Source of the DNA: Flavobacteriales bacterium
GTDB lineage: Bacteria; Bacteroidota; Bacteroidia; Flavobacteriales_F; PHOS-HE28
DNA length: 64,000 bases
Reading direction: 5' to 3'
NCBI GenBank assembly: GCA_016703105.1
Contig: JADJCS010000005.1
Span: forward strand, 310,001 to 374,000
A program made the position numbers and the translations under genes. Below are positions 11,057 to 19,249 of this stretch, piece by piece. A model generated the notes under the pieces. The model ran no database searches and was not told the DNA's origin. It worked only from the letters and a program-made list of their open reading frames with translations. Positions within the stretch are counted from its first letter, which is position 1; each line of letters opens with the position of its first letter.

Positions 11057-11350
11057 TTATTTGGTGAACAGTCTTTTCAGGAACGGATCCCGGTGGCGCC
11101 CGCTCCCGTGTTTGTCCGCGCGTTTTGTGTTCTGCCGGAGGCGCTTCCGGGTGGCTTTGTCCTGTATGGCCATGTGGCGCTTGTGGTCGTTCCGGCGCTG
11201 CTTGGCCAGCTTCTTCTTCTCGTCCTTCTCCTTGCGCGCCTGGATGCGCTCTTGCTCCTTCTGCCCGATGCCGCCCTCCTGCGCGTGCATCGCCAATGGC
11301 GGGGCCAGAAGCAAGGCGAGGGTGAACAGGAACCGGAACGAGCGCATCAT
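11057..11350 (-). CDS. Small secreted basic Lys/Arg-rich protein
   Basis: The 97-residue product has a clear signal peptide (MMRSFRFLFTLALLLAPPLAMHAQ). The mature part is highly charged: EQERIQARKEKDEKKKLAKQ, then Arg/Lys/His-rich sequence up to FLKRLFTK. The central run is predicted to be helical. It matches no family that I can name. It is divergent from the lipoprotein at 11418 and tail-to-head with the TonB receptor. A role in the periplasm or at the envelope, possibly binding nucleic acid or polyanions, is only a guess from composition. Confidence 0.6.
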   Translation of the reverse strand: MMRSFRFLFTLALLLAPPLAMHAQEGGIGQKEQERIQARKEKDEKKKLAKQRRNDHKRHMAIQDKATRKRLRQNTKRADKHGSGRHRDPFLKRLFTK

Positions 11351-11385
11351 GCAAGGATACGGCCGTCAACGGTACCGCGCATACC

Positions 11386-11393
11386 TACCTTCG
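11386..11393 (+). promoter_or_regulatory. -7 box for the lipoprotein gene
   Basis: TACCTTCG lies 24 bases upstream of the lipoprotein ATG at 11418. The same octamer precedes atpD, the ABC transporter, the plastocyanin-like gene and the TPP riboswitch in this window. Confidence 0.45.
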
Positions 11394-11417
11394 CAGGGCC
11401 GCGTTCCATTCAACAGC

Positions 11418-11852
11418 ATGCTACCCCGCTCCCTTGCGCCGAAGGTCCTTTTCTTGGGCTTGGCCGTGTTCTTTTTTCTCTCCTGCCGGAAGGAAGAGCA
11501 AGGCGGAGTACCCCTTACCACGGTGGACTTCCAGATCAACGTGAACAACCCGGCGTACATCGATATCGCGGTCCCGGGCGGCTGGCTCTATCTCACCGGG
11601 GGTTCTTTGGGTATCATCGTGTACCGGAAGGCCATGGACGAATTCGTGGCGATGGACCGCCACTGCACCTACCAACCCACCGAGTTGTGCAAGGTGCATG
11701 TGGACGATAGCGAGGTGATCGCGCGCGACACGACCTGTTGCGGCAGCGCCTTCCTCCTACTGGACGGAAGTGTGACGGAAGGGCCCGCCGCTTTGGGATT
11801 GAAGCGTTACAACACCAACTTCAACGGTACCACGCTGCGGATCTTCAATTGA
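11418..11852 (+). CDS. Rieske-like lipoprotein with altered cluster ligands
   Basis: This 144-residue protein has a lipobox (FFFLSCRKEE, lipid-modified Cys about residue 22). It resembles small Bacteroidota Rieske-fold lipoproteins, with VAMDRHCTYQP, then TTCCGSAFLLLDGSVTEGPA, then LKRYNTNFNGTTLRIF. The usual ligand sets CxH and CxxH are incomplete: CTY stands where CTH is expected and CCGS where CPxHGS is expected. A [2Fe-2S] centre with normal ligation is therefore unlikely. It may be a structural or redox-inactive relative. It is placed alone between divergent and convergent neighbours. Start chosen at the ATG that gives the signal sequence, with a promoter box 24 bases upstream. Confidence 0.75.
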   Translation: MLPRSLAPKVLFLGLAVFFFLSCRKEEQGGVPLTTVDFQINVNNPAYIDIAVPGGWLYLTGGSLGIIVYRKAMDEFVAMDRHCTYQPTELCKVHVDDSEVIARDTTCCGSAFLLLDGSVTEGPAALGLKRYNTNFNGTTLRIFN

Positions 11853-11878
11853 CCCGCGCCACAAGCTGCAGGCCTCAA

Positions 11879-11944
11879 GCCACAAGCTTTTATCGAAAAG
11901 AACAAGCCCCAGCTCGATCGAGCCTGGGGCTTGAAGCTTGTGGC
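11879..11944. terminator. Nested inverted repeat, bidirectional terminator
   Basis: An outer 11-bp inverted repeat (GCCACAAGCTT at 11879-11889, AAGCTTGTGGC at 11934-11944) encloses a perfect 10-bp hairpin (CAAGCCCCAG at 11903-11912, CTGGGGCTTG at 11924-11933). It lies between the convergent lipoprotein and ahcY genes, where it can end both transcripts. Confidence 0.75.
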
Positions 11945-11972
11945 TTGCGGCGCGTGGCCGACGGGCGCGTGC

Positions 11973-13301
11973 TCAGTAGCGGTAGGCGTCGTTCTTGAAC
12001 GGACCGTTCTTCGGCACGCCAATGTACTTGGCCTGCGCGTCGGTGAGTTCTTCCAGCTCCACACCGATCTTGGCGAGGTGCAGCATGGCCACCATCTCAT
12101 CGAGGTGCTTGGGCAGCACGTAAACCTTGTTCTCGTAATTGCCGTGGTTCTGCCACAGTTCGAGTTGGGCCAGCGTCTGGTTGGTGAAGCTGTTGCTCAT
12201 CACGAAGCTGGGGTGGCCGGTCGCACAGCCCAGGTTCACCAGGCGGCCTTCGGCCAGGATGATGATGTCCTTGCCATCGATGGTGTACTTGTCCACCTGT
12301 GGCTTGATCTCCACTTTGGTGTTCCCGTAGTTCTTGTTCAACCAGGCCATATCGATCTCGTTGTCGAAGTGACCGATGTTGCAGACGATGGCCTTGTCCT
12401 TCATTTTGCGGAAGGCGGCTTCCGTAACGATGTTGAAGTTGCCCGTGGTGGTGATGATGATGTCCGCACGATGCACATTGGGCACCAGCTTCTTCACCTC
12501 AAAACCGTCCATCGCCGCTTGCAGCGCACAGATGGGATCGATCTCGGTAACGATCACCCGCGCACCCGCGCCACGCAGTGATGCCGCAGTACCCTTGCCC
12601 ACATCGCCGTAACCGCACACGATGGCGACCTTGCCGGCCATCATGATGTCGGTGGCGCGGCGGATCGCGTCCACCGCGCTCTCCTTGCAACCGTACTTGT
12701 TGTCGAACTTGCTCTTGGTCACGCTGTCGTTCACGTTGATCGCGGGCATCGGCAGGGTGCCGTTGCGCTCGCGATCCATCAAGCGGAGCACACCGGTGGT
12801 TGTTTCCTCGCTCAGCCCCTTGATCCCTTTGATCAGCTCGGGGAATTTGTCGAAGACCATGTTGGTTAGGTCACCGCCATCGTCCAGGATCATGTTGAGG
12901 GGCTGGCCACCTTCGAAGGCGAAGATCGTCTGCTCGATACACCAGTCGAACTCCTCGTTGTTCATGCCCTTCCACGCGTACACGGGAATACCCGCCTTGG
13001 CGATCGCGGCCGCAGCGTGGTCCTGGGTGCTGAAGATGTTGCAGCTACTCCAGCTCACTTCGGCTCCGAGCTCCTTGAGGGTCTCGATGAGCACAGCGGT
13101 CTGGATGGTCATGTGCAGGCAACCGGCGATGCGGGCACCCTTCAAGGGCTTCTCTTTCCCGTGCTTCTCGCGAAGCGCCATCAGTCCGGGCATCTCGGCC
13201 TCGGCCAGTTCGATCTCTTTACGGCCCCACTCGGCGAGGGTCATATCCTTCACCTTGTACGTGAGCTTCTCTTTGGTCTGCGGCATGGTGGTCGTGTTCA
13301 T
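11973..13301 (-). CDS. ahcY: Adenosylhomocysteinase
   Basis: AhcY reversibly hydrolyses S-adenosylhomocysteine to adenosine and homocysteine with bound NAD, and so relieves product inhibition of methyltransferases. Of 442 residues, the family signatures are SCNIFSTQDHAAAAIA, the catalytic Lys region NDSVTKSKFDN, the Rossmann motif CGYGDVGKG (229-237), the GHFDNEID segment and the C-terminal KNDAYRY. Length is normal. A TACATTTG box ends 7 bases before the ATG at 13301, so translation starts at the 5' end of the mRNA or at Met6 (13286). It stands alone, convergent with the lipoprotein gene. Confidence 0.97.
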   Translation of the reverse strand: MNTTTMPQTKEKLTYKVKDMTLAEWGRKEIELAEAEMPGLMALREKHGKEKPLKGARIAGCLHMTIQTAVLIETLKELGAEVSWSSCNIFSTQDHAAAAIAKAGIPVYAWKGMNNEEFDWCIEQTIFAFEGGQPLNMILDDGGDLTNMVFDKFPELIKGIKGLSEETTTGVLRLMDRERNGTLPMPAINVNDSVTKSKFDNKYGCKESAVDAIRRATDIMMAGKVAIVCGYGDVGKGTAASLRGAGARVIVTEIDPICALQAAMDGFEVKKLVPNVHRADIIITTTGNFNIVTEAAFRKMKDKAIVCNIGHFDNEIDMAWLNKNYGNTKVEIKPQVDKYTIDGKDIIILAEGRLVNLGCATGHPSFVMSNSFTNQTLAQLELWQNHGNYENKVYVLPKHLDEMVAMLHLAKIGVELEELTDAQAKYIGVPKNGPFKNDAYRY

Positions 13302-13308
13302 CGGGCGG

Positions 13309-13316
13309 CAAATGTA
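13309..13316 (-). promoter_or_regulatory. -7 box abutting ahcY start
   Basis: The minus strand reads TACATTTG, an exact TAnnTTTG match, with only 7 bases to the first ATG of ahcY. Confidence 0.5.
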
Positions 13317-13372
13317 AAGGCTTTCAGCGGTGTGGTCTACCGCTGGACGGCCCAGCGGCGAAAGGGTTTGGT

Positions 13373-13380
13373 TATGTTCG
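13373..13380 (+). promoter_or_regulatory. -7 box abutting GGGP synthase start
   Basis: TATGTTCG ends 4 bases before the ATG at 13385. This spacing would place the transcription start at or next to the start codon. Confidence 0.4.
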
Positions 13381-13384
13381 CATC

Positions 13385-14125
13385 ATGGGCGCAGTGCTCC
13401 AACAGATCGAAGCGGCAAAGAGTTCGGGGCGCAAGCTCCTGGCCGTGCTGATCGACCCCGACTTCGGGCAGGACGAGGCCCTGCTGGAGCGCACGGTACA
13501 GAACGCCTGCATGGCCAAGGCCGACCTGATCTTCGTGGGCGGCAGTTTGCTCACGTCCGCAGCGTTCGACCACTGTGTGCATCTGGTGAAGCAATGGAGC
13601 GACCGCCCCGTAGTACTCTTCCCAGGCAGCCCCGCGCAATTGAGCGTACATGCCGACGCGGTGCTCTTCCTCTCATTGATCAGCGGCCGCAACCCCGAAC
13701 TGCTCATTGGCCACCACGTCACCGCTGCGCCCACCGTGCGCGCCCTTGGTCTGGAAGCGATCCCTACCGGCTATATGTTGGTGGATGGCGGCAAGCCCAC
13801 CACGGTGAGTTACGTGAGCCAGACGTTCCCGATCCCGCACGACAAACCAGGTATCGCCGCCGCCACGGCCATCGCCGGGGAACTGCTCGGCCTGCGCACC
13901 ATCTATATGGATACCGGAAGCGGCGCCCTGCGCACCGTGAGCCCGGAGATGATCGCTGCCGTGCGCGCTTCGGTGGAGGCGCCGATCATCATCGGCGGTG
14001 GTATTCGCGATGCGGCCACTGCTCGCGCACTATGCGAGGCGGGTGCGGATGTGCTGGTGATGGGCACCGCCTTCGAGCAGGATCCCGAGCTGATCTTCGC
14101 GATGAGCGAGGCGGTGCACGGGTGA
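13385..14125 (+). CDS. Geranylgeranylglyceryl phosphate synthase (GGGPS)
   Basis: This prenyltransferase joins a polyprenyl diphosphate to sn-glycerol 1-phosphate. It is best known from archaeal lipids, but a group II form is common in Bacteroidota. The 246-residue TIM barrel shows LAVLIDPD, DLIFVGGSLLT, VVLFPGSPAQLS, ADAVLFLSLISGRNPE, GYMLVDGGKPTTVSYVS, IYMDTGSGA and the phosphate-binding IIIGGGIRDAATA. Length is standard and no targeting signal is present. It is a single gene following the ahcY promoter region divergently. The lipid product in Bacteroidota is not well established. Confidence 0.93.
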   Translation: MGAVLQQIEAAKSSGRKLLAVLIDPDFGQDEALLERTVQNACMAKADLIFVGGSLLTSAAFDHCVHLVKQWSDRPVVLFPGSPAQLSVHADAVLFLSLISGRNPELLIGHHVTAAPTVRALGLEAIPTGYMLVDGGKPTTVSYVSQTFPIPHDKPGIAAATAIAGELLGLRTIYMDTGSGALRTVSPEMIAAVRASVEAPIIIGGGIRDAATARALCEAGADVLVMGTAFEQDPELIFAMSEAVHG

Positions 14126-14155
14126 GGGTTCAAAAGTCCTGCCGCAGGATAGTCG

Positions 14156-15037
14156 TCATCGTTTCAAGAAGGAAGCTGCCTGGACCCTCCCGAGGGTATC
14201 CTCGAAACGGACCACATACATGCCTGGCATAAGTCCGGATGTCGGCACCATCCCGTTCGCACAAAAGAACTTCGCTACTACCCTACCATCCAGCGCAACG
14301 ACTTCGACCGAGCCCGGCGCTGCGATGTTCAACACATCCAGGACCGGGTCGTGCACTGGCATGAACGGATCAGCGGAGGAAGAAGGTGCCTGCACCCCTA
14401 AGTGGATCTCACAAGTGCCGGTGCCTCCTACGTTCGACCCGAACTGCACGATGTCGTTGTCGGTCATGCACACGAGCCAGGCCATCCCCGATACACCGAC
14501 ACAACCACATGTATGTAACAGACCACCATCGCCACCAATGCCTTGGATCCAATGCGCGGTAGCAAAGGTCCCGCCCCCGCCCAAGGGTGCTATACCTATC
14601 CGCTTCCTATCCGACCCGTTCACGGGGATCGTATCGATGGTGATCACCAACATGTCCGCAACGCCGGGCACCGCGAACACGTTATTGACCGTGTCGCCCA
14701 CAAGGACATCGAAATCATAGAGCACGCGTTCCACAGTATCACCGGGTGGGTAGTAGAAGACCTGACCGAGTTCGTTGTCCTTGATCGCCCCATCATACCA
14801 AGTCCCGCCGAAATTCCCCGTGGTTCGGATCCTATGGAAAGTGGAACCGCTGATCGTGGTATCGGGGTAGGATGGGTCATACTCATGGTACCAACCATCG
14901 AAAGGATATCCAGGGCCGATCCAGAAACCGGTGGCCCATGTCGCGTTCGAGTCGGGCAGCGCATCGAACTGGCCATGCCCTTGCGGAGCGAGCAATAGTA
15001 AAAGCGGAACGAACAGAGCGATGCGCGACGACCTCAT
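14156..15037 (-). CDS. Secreted T9SS type A protein of unknown function
   Basis: The protein has about 293 residues with a signal peptide (MRSSRIALFVPLLLLLAPQG). The start at 15037 is preferred over 15067 because a TATCTTGG box lies 6 bases upstream. The body is Gly/Asp/Thr-rich with beta character, including a Cys-rich HTCGCVG segment. The C-terminus has the sorting-domain pattern (VLDVLNIA, VVALDGRVV, GLMPGMYVVRFED, ASFLKR). No enzymatic domain is apparent. It is likely exported by T9SS and held at the cell surface or released. Confidence 0.75.
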   Translation of the reverse strand: MRSSRIALFVPLLLLLAPQGHGQFDALPDSNATWATGFWIGPGYPFDGWYHEYDPSYPDTTISGSTFHRIRTTGNFGGTWYDGAIKDNELGQVFYYPPGDTVERVLYDFDVLVGDTVNNVFAVPGVADMLVITIDTIPVNGSDRKRIGIAPLGGGGTFATAHWIQGIGGDGGLLHTCGCVGVSGMAWLVCMTDNDIVQFGSNVGGTGTCEIHLGVQAPSSSADPFMPVHDPVLDVLNIAAPGSVEVVALDGRVVAKFFCANGMVPTSGLMPGMYVVRFEDTLGRVQAASFLKR

Positions 15038-15043
15038 GGTGCC

Positions 15044-15051
15044 CCAAGATA
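15044..15051 (-). promoter_or_regulatory. -7 box abutting the secreted protein start
   Basis: The minus strand reads TATCTTGG, 6 bases upstream of ATG 15037. It lies in the 31-bp gap after the methyltransferase stop, so the secreted protein gene may be transcribed on its own. Confidence 0.4.
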
Positions 15052-15068
15052 CAGGCATCCTCCTCATG

Positions 15069-15986
15069 TCATAAAGGCTTGCGCAACCACACGCACAGCA
15101 GCATGCCCTGCTTGGTCCACTTCATATAGGGGACAAGCACGGGATCAAGCACCTTGGGAAGGAAGGTCTTGTCGACATAGAAATTCTGATGCGCGACCTG
15201 GTACCCGTGCTTCGCCGCGAAAGACCGGAAAGTGAGCGGAGCGAACTCGAATAGATGATAGGGCTCGTGCATCGGGCTCAGGTTGGCCACCATGTCCGTT
15301 CCGCCTAGCCGGTAATAGAAGTTCACCAGGCGATTCACGAGCCAATTGGACGACGGCACTTCGATACGCATCACACCGCCCGGCTTCAACCAGCGCATGC
15401 CGCGAAGGATCGCGGCCGATGGATCGTACATGTGCTCGAGCACCACAGCGAAGGAGATGAAGTCGAAGTGCGCCTCCGGATATTCGATGGTCTCGATCAT
15501 GCCCAGCTTCAACCGTTCCGGGTCCAAGCCCATTCGGTTGATCGCCCTTTCATGGAAAGGATTGGAGGGTTCGAAACCGTACGTATCAAAACCCGCCTTG
15601 GCCATGGCCAGCATGCCCTTGCCGATCCCCGCCCCCACATCCAGCGCCCTTATCTGTGCGCGGTCCGGCAAGAGCGTCCTCGCACGGTCGAGCTCCTCCA
15701 CGAAGTAGTTCTCCTCCAGCGTGAAGTACTCCTCGTTCCAATACGCTTCAGGCGGCACGCCGTAGTGGTCCTGTAGGTCGAAAGGGATCGGCTGTGGATC
15801 GCTGTAGACCAGATCGCAATTGGAGCAACGCCGGATCGTGGTCGAGATCCCCACCACTTTCCGCGGATGCCGACCCTGCGAGTGGTTGAGACGCCTGCCC
15901 AGGATCTTGTGCCCGACCGCAGGAGAGCCGCACATATTGCACGCCGTTACCGGGTCGAAATGGTAGCTGTATCGGCCCTGTCTCAT
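15069..15986 (-). CDS. Class I SAM-dependent methyltransferase with zinc-ribbon-like N-terminus
   Basis: About 305 residues, counted from MRQGRYSYHFDP at 15986. The N-terminal part has two Cys pairs (CNMCG and CSNC), a zinc-ribbon-like layout seen in class I methyltransferases of the sugar/lipid modifying kind. The SAM motif I is ALDVGAGIGKG, followed by YGFEPSN, an ISFAVVLEHMYDP motif IV region and LKPGGVMRIEVPSSNW. The C-terminal part is specific to this subgroup. The substrate is unknown. The neighbours do not form a glycan cluster. Confidence 0.85.
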   Translation of the reverse strand: MRQGRYSYHFDPVTACNMCGSPAVGHKILGRRLNHSQGRHPRKVVGISTTIRRCSNCDLVYSDPQPIPFDLQDHYGVPPEAYWNEEYFTLEENYFVEELDRARTLLPDRAQIRALDVGAGIGKGMLAMAKAGFDTYGFEPSNPFHERAINRMGLDPERLKLGMIETIEYPEAHFDFISFAVVLEHMYDPSAAILRGMRWLKPGGVMRIEVPSSNWLVNRLVNFYYRLGGTDMVANLSPMHEPYHLFEFAPLTFRSFAAKHGYQVAHQNFYVDKTFLPKVLDPVLVPYMKWTKQGMLLCVWLRKPL

Positions 15987-16096
15987 CTGATCTCGTTCCC
16001 GGTAGCGTAGACGGGGGCAGCGTCCTTGCGTTGCTCCATCCAATTCGATCCCCGGTACGAAGATGTGGTGCTTCAGGCCGTTGAGCGCTCCCCGGA

Positions 16097-18484
16097 TCAG
16101 AACCGTAGGCTCACACCTGCCAATACGTTCAAAGGAGCTTGCGGGAACAGGCCCACCATTTCCTGCCTGCGGCCTTCATACACATAACTGTACACCCAGC
16201 CGTTGCTTTCGTACAACTCGCTGAAGAGGTTGCGCACCGTGATGTGCAGATCGATCCCTTTCAAGCCCTTCATCCCCAGCAACGTCACATTAGCCCGAAG
16301 GTCGTTCACGAAATAGGGGTCGAGCATTCTGTCCGGGCTGGAGGTGTTGTCCAAATACTGTGCTCCTACATAACGGGCTATCCAGGTCACTTCCGCAGAG
16401 CCCTTGTCCGGTCGGTGCCATACACGGAACGCGGCTTCACCGCTCGCGATCATGGAAGGCGAGAACGCGAGGTCCGTGTCCACATGCTCCTGTGTTCGTT
16501 GCCCGCCCAGGTCCCAGTCATCCACGAACTCGGTGAAGGCGGGCACCTTGTTGCGGCTGAGCGTCACGTTGCCGCGAAAGGTCAGCCAGGACAGGATCCG
16601 CGCGGCCAGGGATAGTTCGGCACCGGTTCGATAGCTACGCGGAACGTTGGTGCGCAACGCAGCACCCACATCGTTCAGTTCACCGGTGAGCACGAGTTGG
16701 TCCGTGTAGTCCATGTAATAGAGGTTCAGCCCTCCGCTGAAGCGCCCACTGCGCCGCTCGTAGCCCAACTCATAGTCGAACAAGCGTTCGCTGCGCGGAC
16801 GACCGCTCGGCGTGGTTTCCACCAGATCGTCCCGGTTCGGCTCACGGTTGCCCACCGCGAAGGAGGCGTAGACCTTGCCACCCTCATGCGCACGCCACAA
16901 CGCACCGGCCTTGGGATTGAAGAAGGTGTGGCGCACCTGCTGCGTGATGTTCTCCAGATCGTTGTCATACCCGAGGAACCTATGGTCGACCTGGCGGATC
17001 TGCAGGTCGCCGTACACATCGAAGTGATCGCCCAGCGCGAGGGTGAGCTTGCCGAAGAGGTTCACATCCGTCTTCCGCGCCTCGTTGTCATAGTAGCGAT
17101 GACCGATGTCCGTGTTCCCCGCATACCGCGCCCAGATCACCTCCCCGAAGTGCTCGCCTTCGTATAGCGCGTAACTACCACCGATCACCAGTCGGTGCCG
17201 CCCGAGATCCGCATGCACACCGAGGTTCGCTCCGGTCAACGTATTGTCCAGCCAACGCCTGCGCACGAGATCGGTCGAGGTGATGGTATCGCCGTCGATC
17301 ACGGCCGTGGCGATGCCATAGATGGCGAGGTCGTCGTCCGTGCGGAACTGTTCATAGTAACCCGCTCCGGGAACGTGGAATAACGTGAGGTGCACGGCGG
17401 CGCGATCACCGAAGCGTTGGTCCAACAAAAGTTGGTAGTGCGTCTGGTCGTAATTGTCGACCTCGTTCCTATAGGTGTACCCATTGTAGGTGCGTGCGGT
17501 GTCGATCACTTCGCGTGGCACACCACCCCAGGCCTGATACGTCACCTCTTTACCCCGGAAAGTGATGAACCGCAACGATCGTGTACGTCCCATCCACGCC
17601 CCTTGCAGGAAGTAGCTTTTCAGATCGGCGCTGGCCCGATCGATGTAACCGTCACTGGTGATCGAAGAGAGACGCACATCCAAACTGAAGCGATGGGCGA
17701 GCAGACCGGTGCCCGCACTGACCGAATAACGCTGCGTGTTGAAGGATCCACCGCTCACGCTCACCAGCCCCCACGGCTCCCGGCGCACAGCCGTGGTGCG
17801 CACGTTCACGCTCGCACCGAACGCCGCAGGACCATTGGTACTGGTGCCCACACCGCGTTGGACTTCGATGTCCTCGGCGCTGGTGGCGAGGTCGGGCATA
17901 TTAACCAGAAAGGCGCCCTTGCTTTCCGCATCGTTGAACGGCACGCCGTTCACGGTAATGTTCGTGCGCGTGGCATCGCTCCCACGGATGCGCATATAGG
18001 TGTAACCAATGCCCGTGCCCGCGTCACTTGTGGCCACCGTGCTCGGCTGCGCTTCGAGCAAGTACGGAAGGTCCACCCCGGTGTTCATCCGCGCTATCTC
18101 CTCTTTGGTCAATACGCTCTTCGCGAACGGTGTGCGCTCCCCCGCCCGCAGCGCGGTGACCTCCGCGGGCCGCATCAACACCGCTTGCGGCTTCAATTCC
18201 AACAGCAGGTCCGATGTGCCTTCGTCGAGGTGGATGATCGTATCCACCTCCAGGTAGCCCATGCTCGACACGCGCACGCGCTGCGGGCCGGGCCGCAGTC
18301 CGTTCACGCGAAAATGTCCATCGCGATCCGTCACGGCGCCGAACCGCTGATCGTCACCCACCACCACGGCCGCACCTTCCAAGGCTCCGCTGTCCGCAGT
18401 GGTCACCGTGCCGGTGAATTGTACTTGCGCCTGCACGGAAAGCGTGAGGACCATCACACACACACCTGCTGCGTACTTGCTCAT
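16097..18484 (-). CDS. TonB-dependent receptor, probable thiamin(-phosphate) transporter
   Basis: A 795-residue outer-membrane receptor with signal peptide (MSKYAAGVCVMVLTLSVQAQ), a short carboxypeptidase-regulatory-like domain, a plug (TYMRIRGSDATRTNITVNGV, GPAAFGASVNVRTTA) and a barrel ending in LNVLAGVSLRF. The gene lies directly behind a TPP riboswitch, and such receptors in Bacteroidota are predicted to import thiamin or its phosphates. ATG 18484 follows the riboswitch; the longer open frame upstream reads through the aptamer and is not coding. The frame is intact. Substrate assignment is inferred from the riboswitch. Confidence 0.9.
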   Translation of the reverse strand: MSKYAAGVCVMVLTLSVQAQVQFTGTVTTADSGALEGAAVVVGDDQRFGAVTDRDGHFRVNGLRPGPQRVRVSSMGYLEVDTIIHLDEGTSDLLLELKPQAVLMRPAEVTALRAGERTPFAKSVLTKEEIARMNTGVDLPYLLEAQPSTVATSDAGTGIGYTYMRIRGSDATRTNITVNGVPFNDAESKGAFLVNMPDLATSAEDIEVQRGVGTSTNGPAAFGASVNVRTTAVRREPWGLVSVSGGSFNTQRYSVSAGTGLLAHRFSLDVRLSSITSDGYIDRASADLKSYFLQGAWMGRTRSLRFITFRGKEVTYQAWGGVPREVIDTARTYNGYTYRNEVDNYDQTHYQLLLDQRFGDRAAVHLTLFHVPGAGYYEQFRTDDDLAIYGIATAVIDGDTITSTDLVRRRWLDNTLTGANLGVHADLGRHRLVIGGSYALYEGEHFGEVIWARYAGNTDIGHRYYDNEARKTDVNLFGKLTLALGDHFDVYGDLQIRQVDHRFLGYDNDLENITQQVRHTFFNPKAGALWRAHEGGKVYASFAVGNREPNRDDLVETTPSGRPRSERLFDYELGYERRSGRFSGGLNLYYMDYTDQLVLTGELNDVGAALRTNVPRSYRTGAELSLAARILSWLTFRGNVTLSRNKVPAFTEFVDDWDLGGQRTQEHVDTDLAFSPSMIASGEAAFRVWHRPDKGSAEVTWIARYVGAQYLDNTSSPDRMLDPYFVNDLRANVTLLGMKGLKGIDLHITVRNLFSELYESNGWVYSYVYEGRRQEMVGLFPQAPLNVLAGVSLRF

Positions 18485-18490
18485 GTTCCT

Positions 18491-18516
18491 CTCCGTGTAA
18501 AGCGTCGTACACGGAG
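18491..18516 (-). promoter_or_regulatory. Hairpin before the thiamin-receptor start codon
   Basis: An 8-bp perfect stem (CTCCGTGT with ACACGGAG) lies 6 bases upstream of the receptor ATG and downstream of the TPP aptamer. It is a candidate for the part of the expression platform that controls access to the start region. Confidence 0.5.
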
Positions 18517-18536
18517 TGCCCCGGGATCCGGGAGCG

Positions 18537-18607
18537 TTCCCTTCGCAGCATGACCTGCGCAGGTTCGAAGGGTATGATCTCAGCCCTGGCTCTCGCCGGG
18601 GCACCCC
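18537..18607 (-). ncRNA. TPP riboswitch (THI element)
   Basis: On the minus strand the conserved core is present in order: GGGGTGCC, GGCTGAGATCATACCC, GAACCTG, then CATGCTGCGAAGGGAA. These are the thiamin-pyrophosphate aptamer elements (pyrimidine-sensing GCUGAGA and pyrophosphate-sensing loop). It begins about 13 bases after a TACCTTCG promoter box and ends 52 bases before the receptor ATG. The 5' strand GTGCCCCGG can also pair with CCGGGGCAC at 18516-18524, offering an alternative fold. Confidence 0.95.
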
Positions 18608-18619
18608 TGTAGGACGGGA

Positions 18620-18627
18620 CGAAGGTA
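18620..18627 (-). promoter_or_regulatory. -7 box for the TPP-riboswitch transcript
   Basis: The minus strand reads TACCTTCG immediately upstream of the riboswitch, 19 bp after the ATPase stop. The receptor therefore has its own promoter. Confidence 0.5.
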
Positions 18628-18645
18628 GTTAGGAAGAACGGCCGA

Positions 18646-19190
18646 TCAACCGACCGGGCGGTCGGTGAGGGCAGCGATGGCCGCGATCGCTTTACGCACG
18701 CGGCGGTCGCGATCACCCGCTATGATGGTGTACGGTTTGTCCAACGTGCGCAACGTTCGCTCATACACGCCGAACAACCGGTCGCGGTCGTGCGGGTTCT
18801 CGCGTTGCGGATCGTGCTCCCAAGGGATATCGGGCGCGCAGAGGAGCCAATGATCATAGGGACGTTGTTCCGTTCGCTCGACGATCCACGGATCGCTGCG
18901 ACCGAACCTCTCCTCGCCCCATATGCGGATGTGATCAGATCCGTGTCGCACAACAGCATGGAGGGGGTATCACGCAGCACAGCCTCTTCGGCCTCGATCT
19001 GTGCTCGCGCGATGGTGAGAAGGTCGGCTTCCACATAGGTTCGGCCAAGGGCGTCCAGGTAGCCGCGTGCCTGTTCGGCCACCCAGGCAACACCGAAATG
19101 CATGGCCAACAGGCGGCACAGGGTGGTCTTCCCGCTGCTTTCCGGGCCGGTGATCACGATGCGCCGCACGGCCTGAATGTAACTTTCCAT
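18646..19190 (-). CDS. NadR-like AAA ATPase/kinase (frameshifted)
   Basis: About 181 residues after repair. It begins MESYIQAVRRIVITGPESSGKTT, with the P-loop GPESSGKT, and continues EQARGYLDALGRTY, LLCDTDLIT, then in the next frame IRIWGEERFG, DHWLLCAPDIPWEHDPQREN and HDRDRLFGVYERTL. These match the ribosylnicotinamide-kinase-like domain of NadR. One base is missing near 18931 (LIT-IRIWGEE). In Bacteroidota such ATPases sit near thiamin or PnuC-type uptake genes, and this one is followed by the TPP-riboswitch receptor, so a role in trapping an imported vitamin by phosphorylation is plausible. The substrate is not proven. Confidence 0.82.
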
Positions 19191-19249
19191 CCCGGCCCAG
19201 GCAGCGCCATCAACACGTCGCTCATCTATTCGCCACAACGGACATCCTC

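Noticed and set aside
10803..11369. N-terminal extension of the TonB receptor frame
   Set aside because: It overlaps another gene on the same strand and precedes the signal peptide; start at 10802 is correct.
18485..18604. Coding start of the thiamin receptor inside the riboswitch
   Set aside because: The frame is open by chance across the aptamer; the signal peptide begins at 18484.
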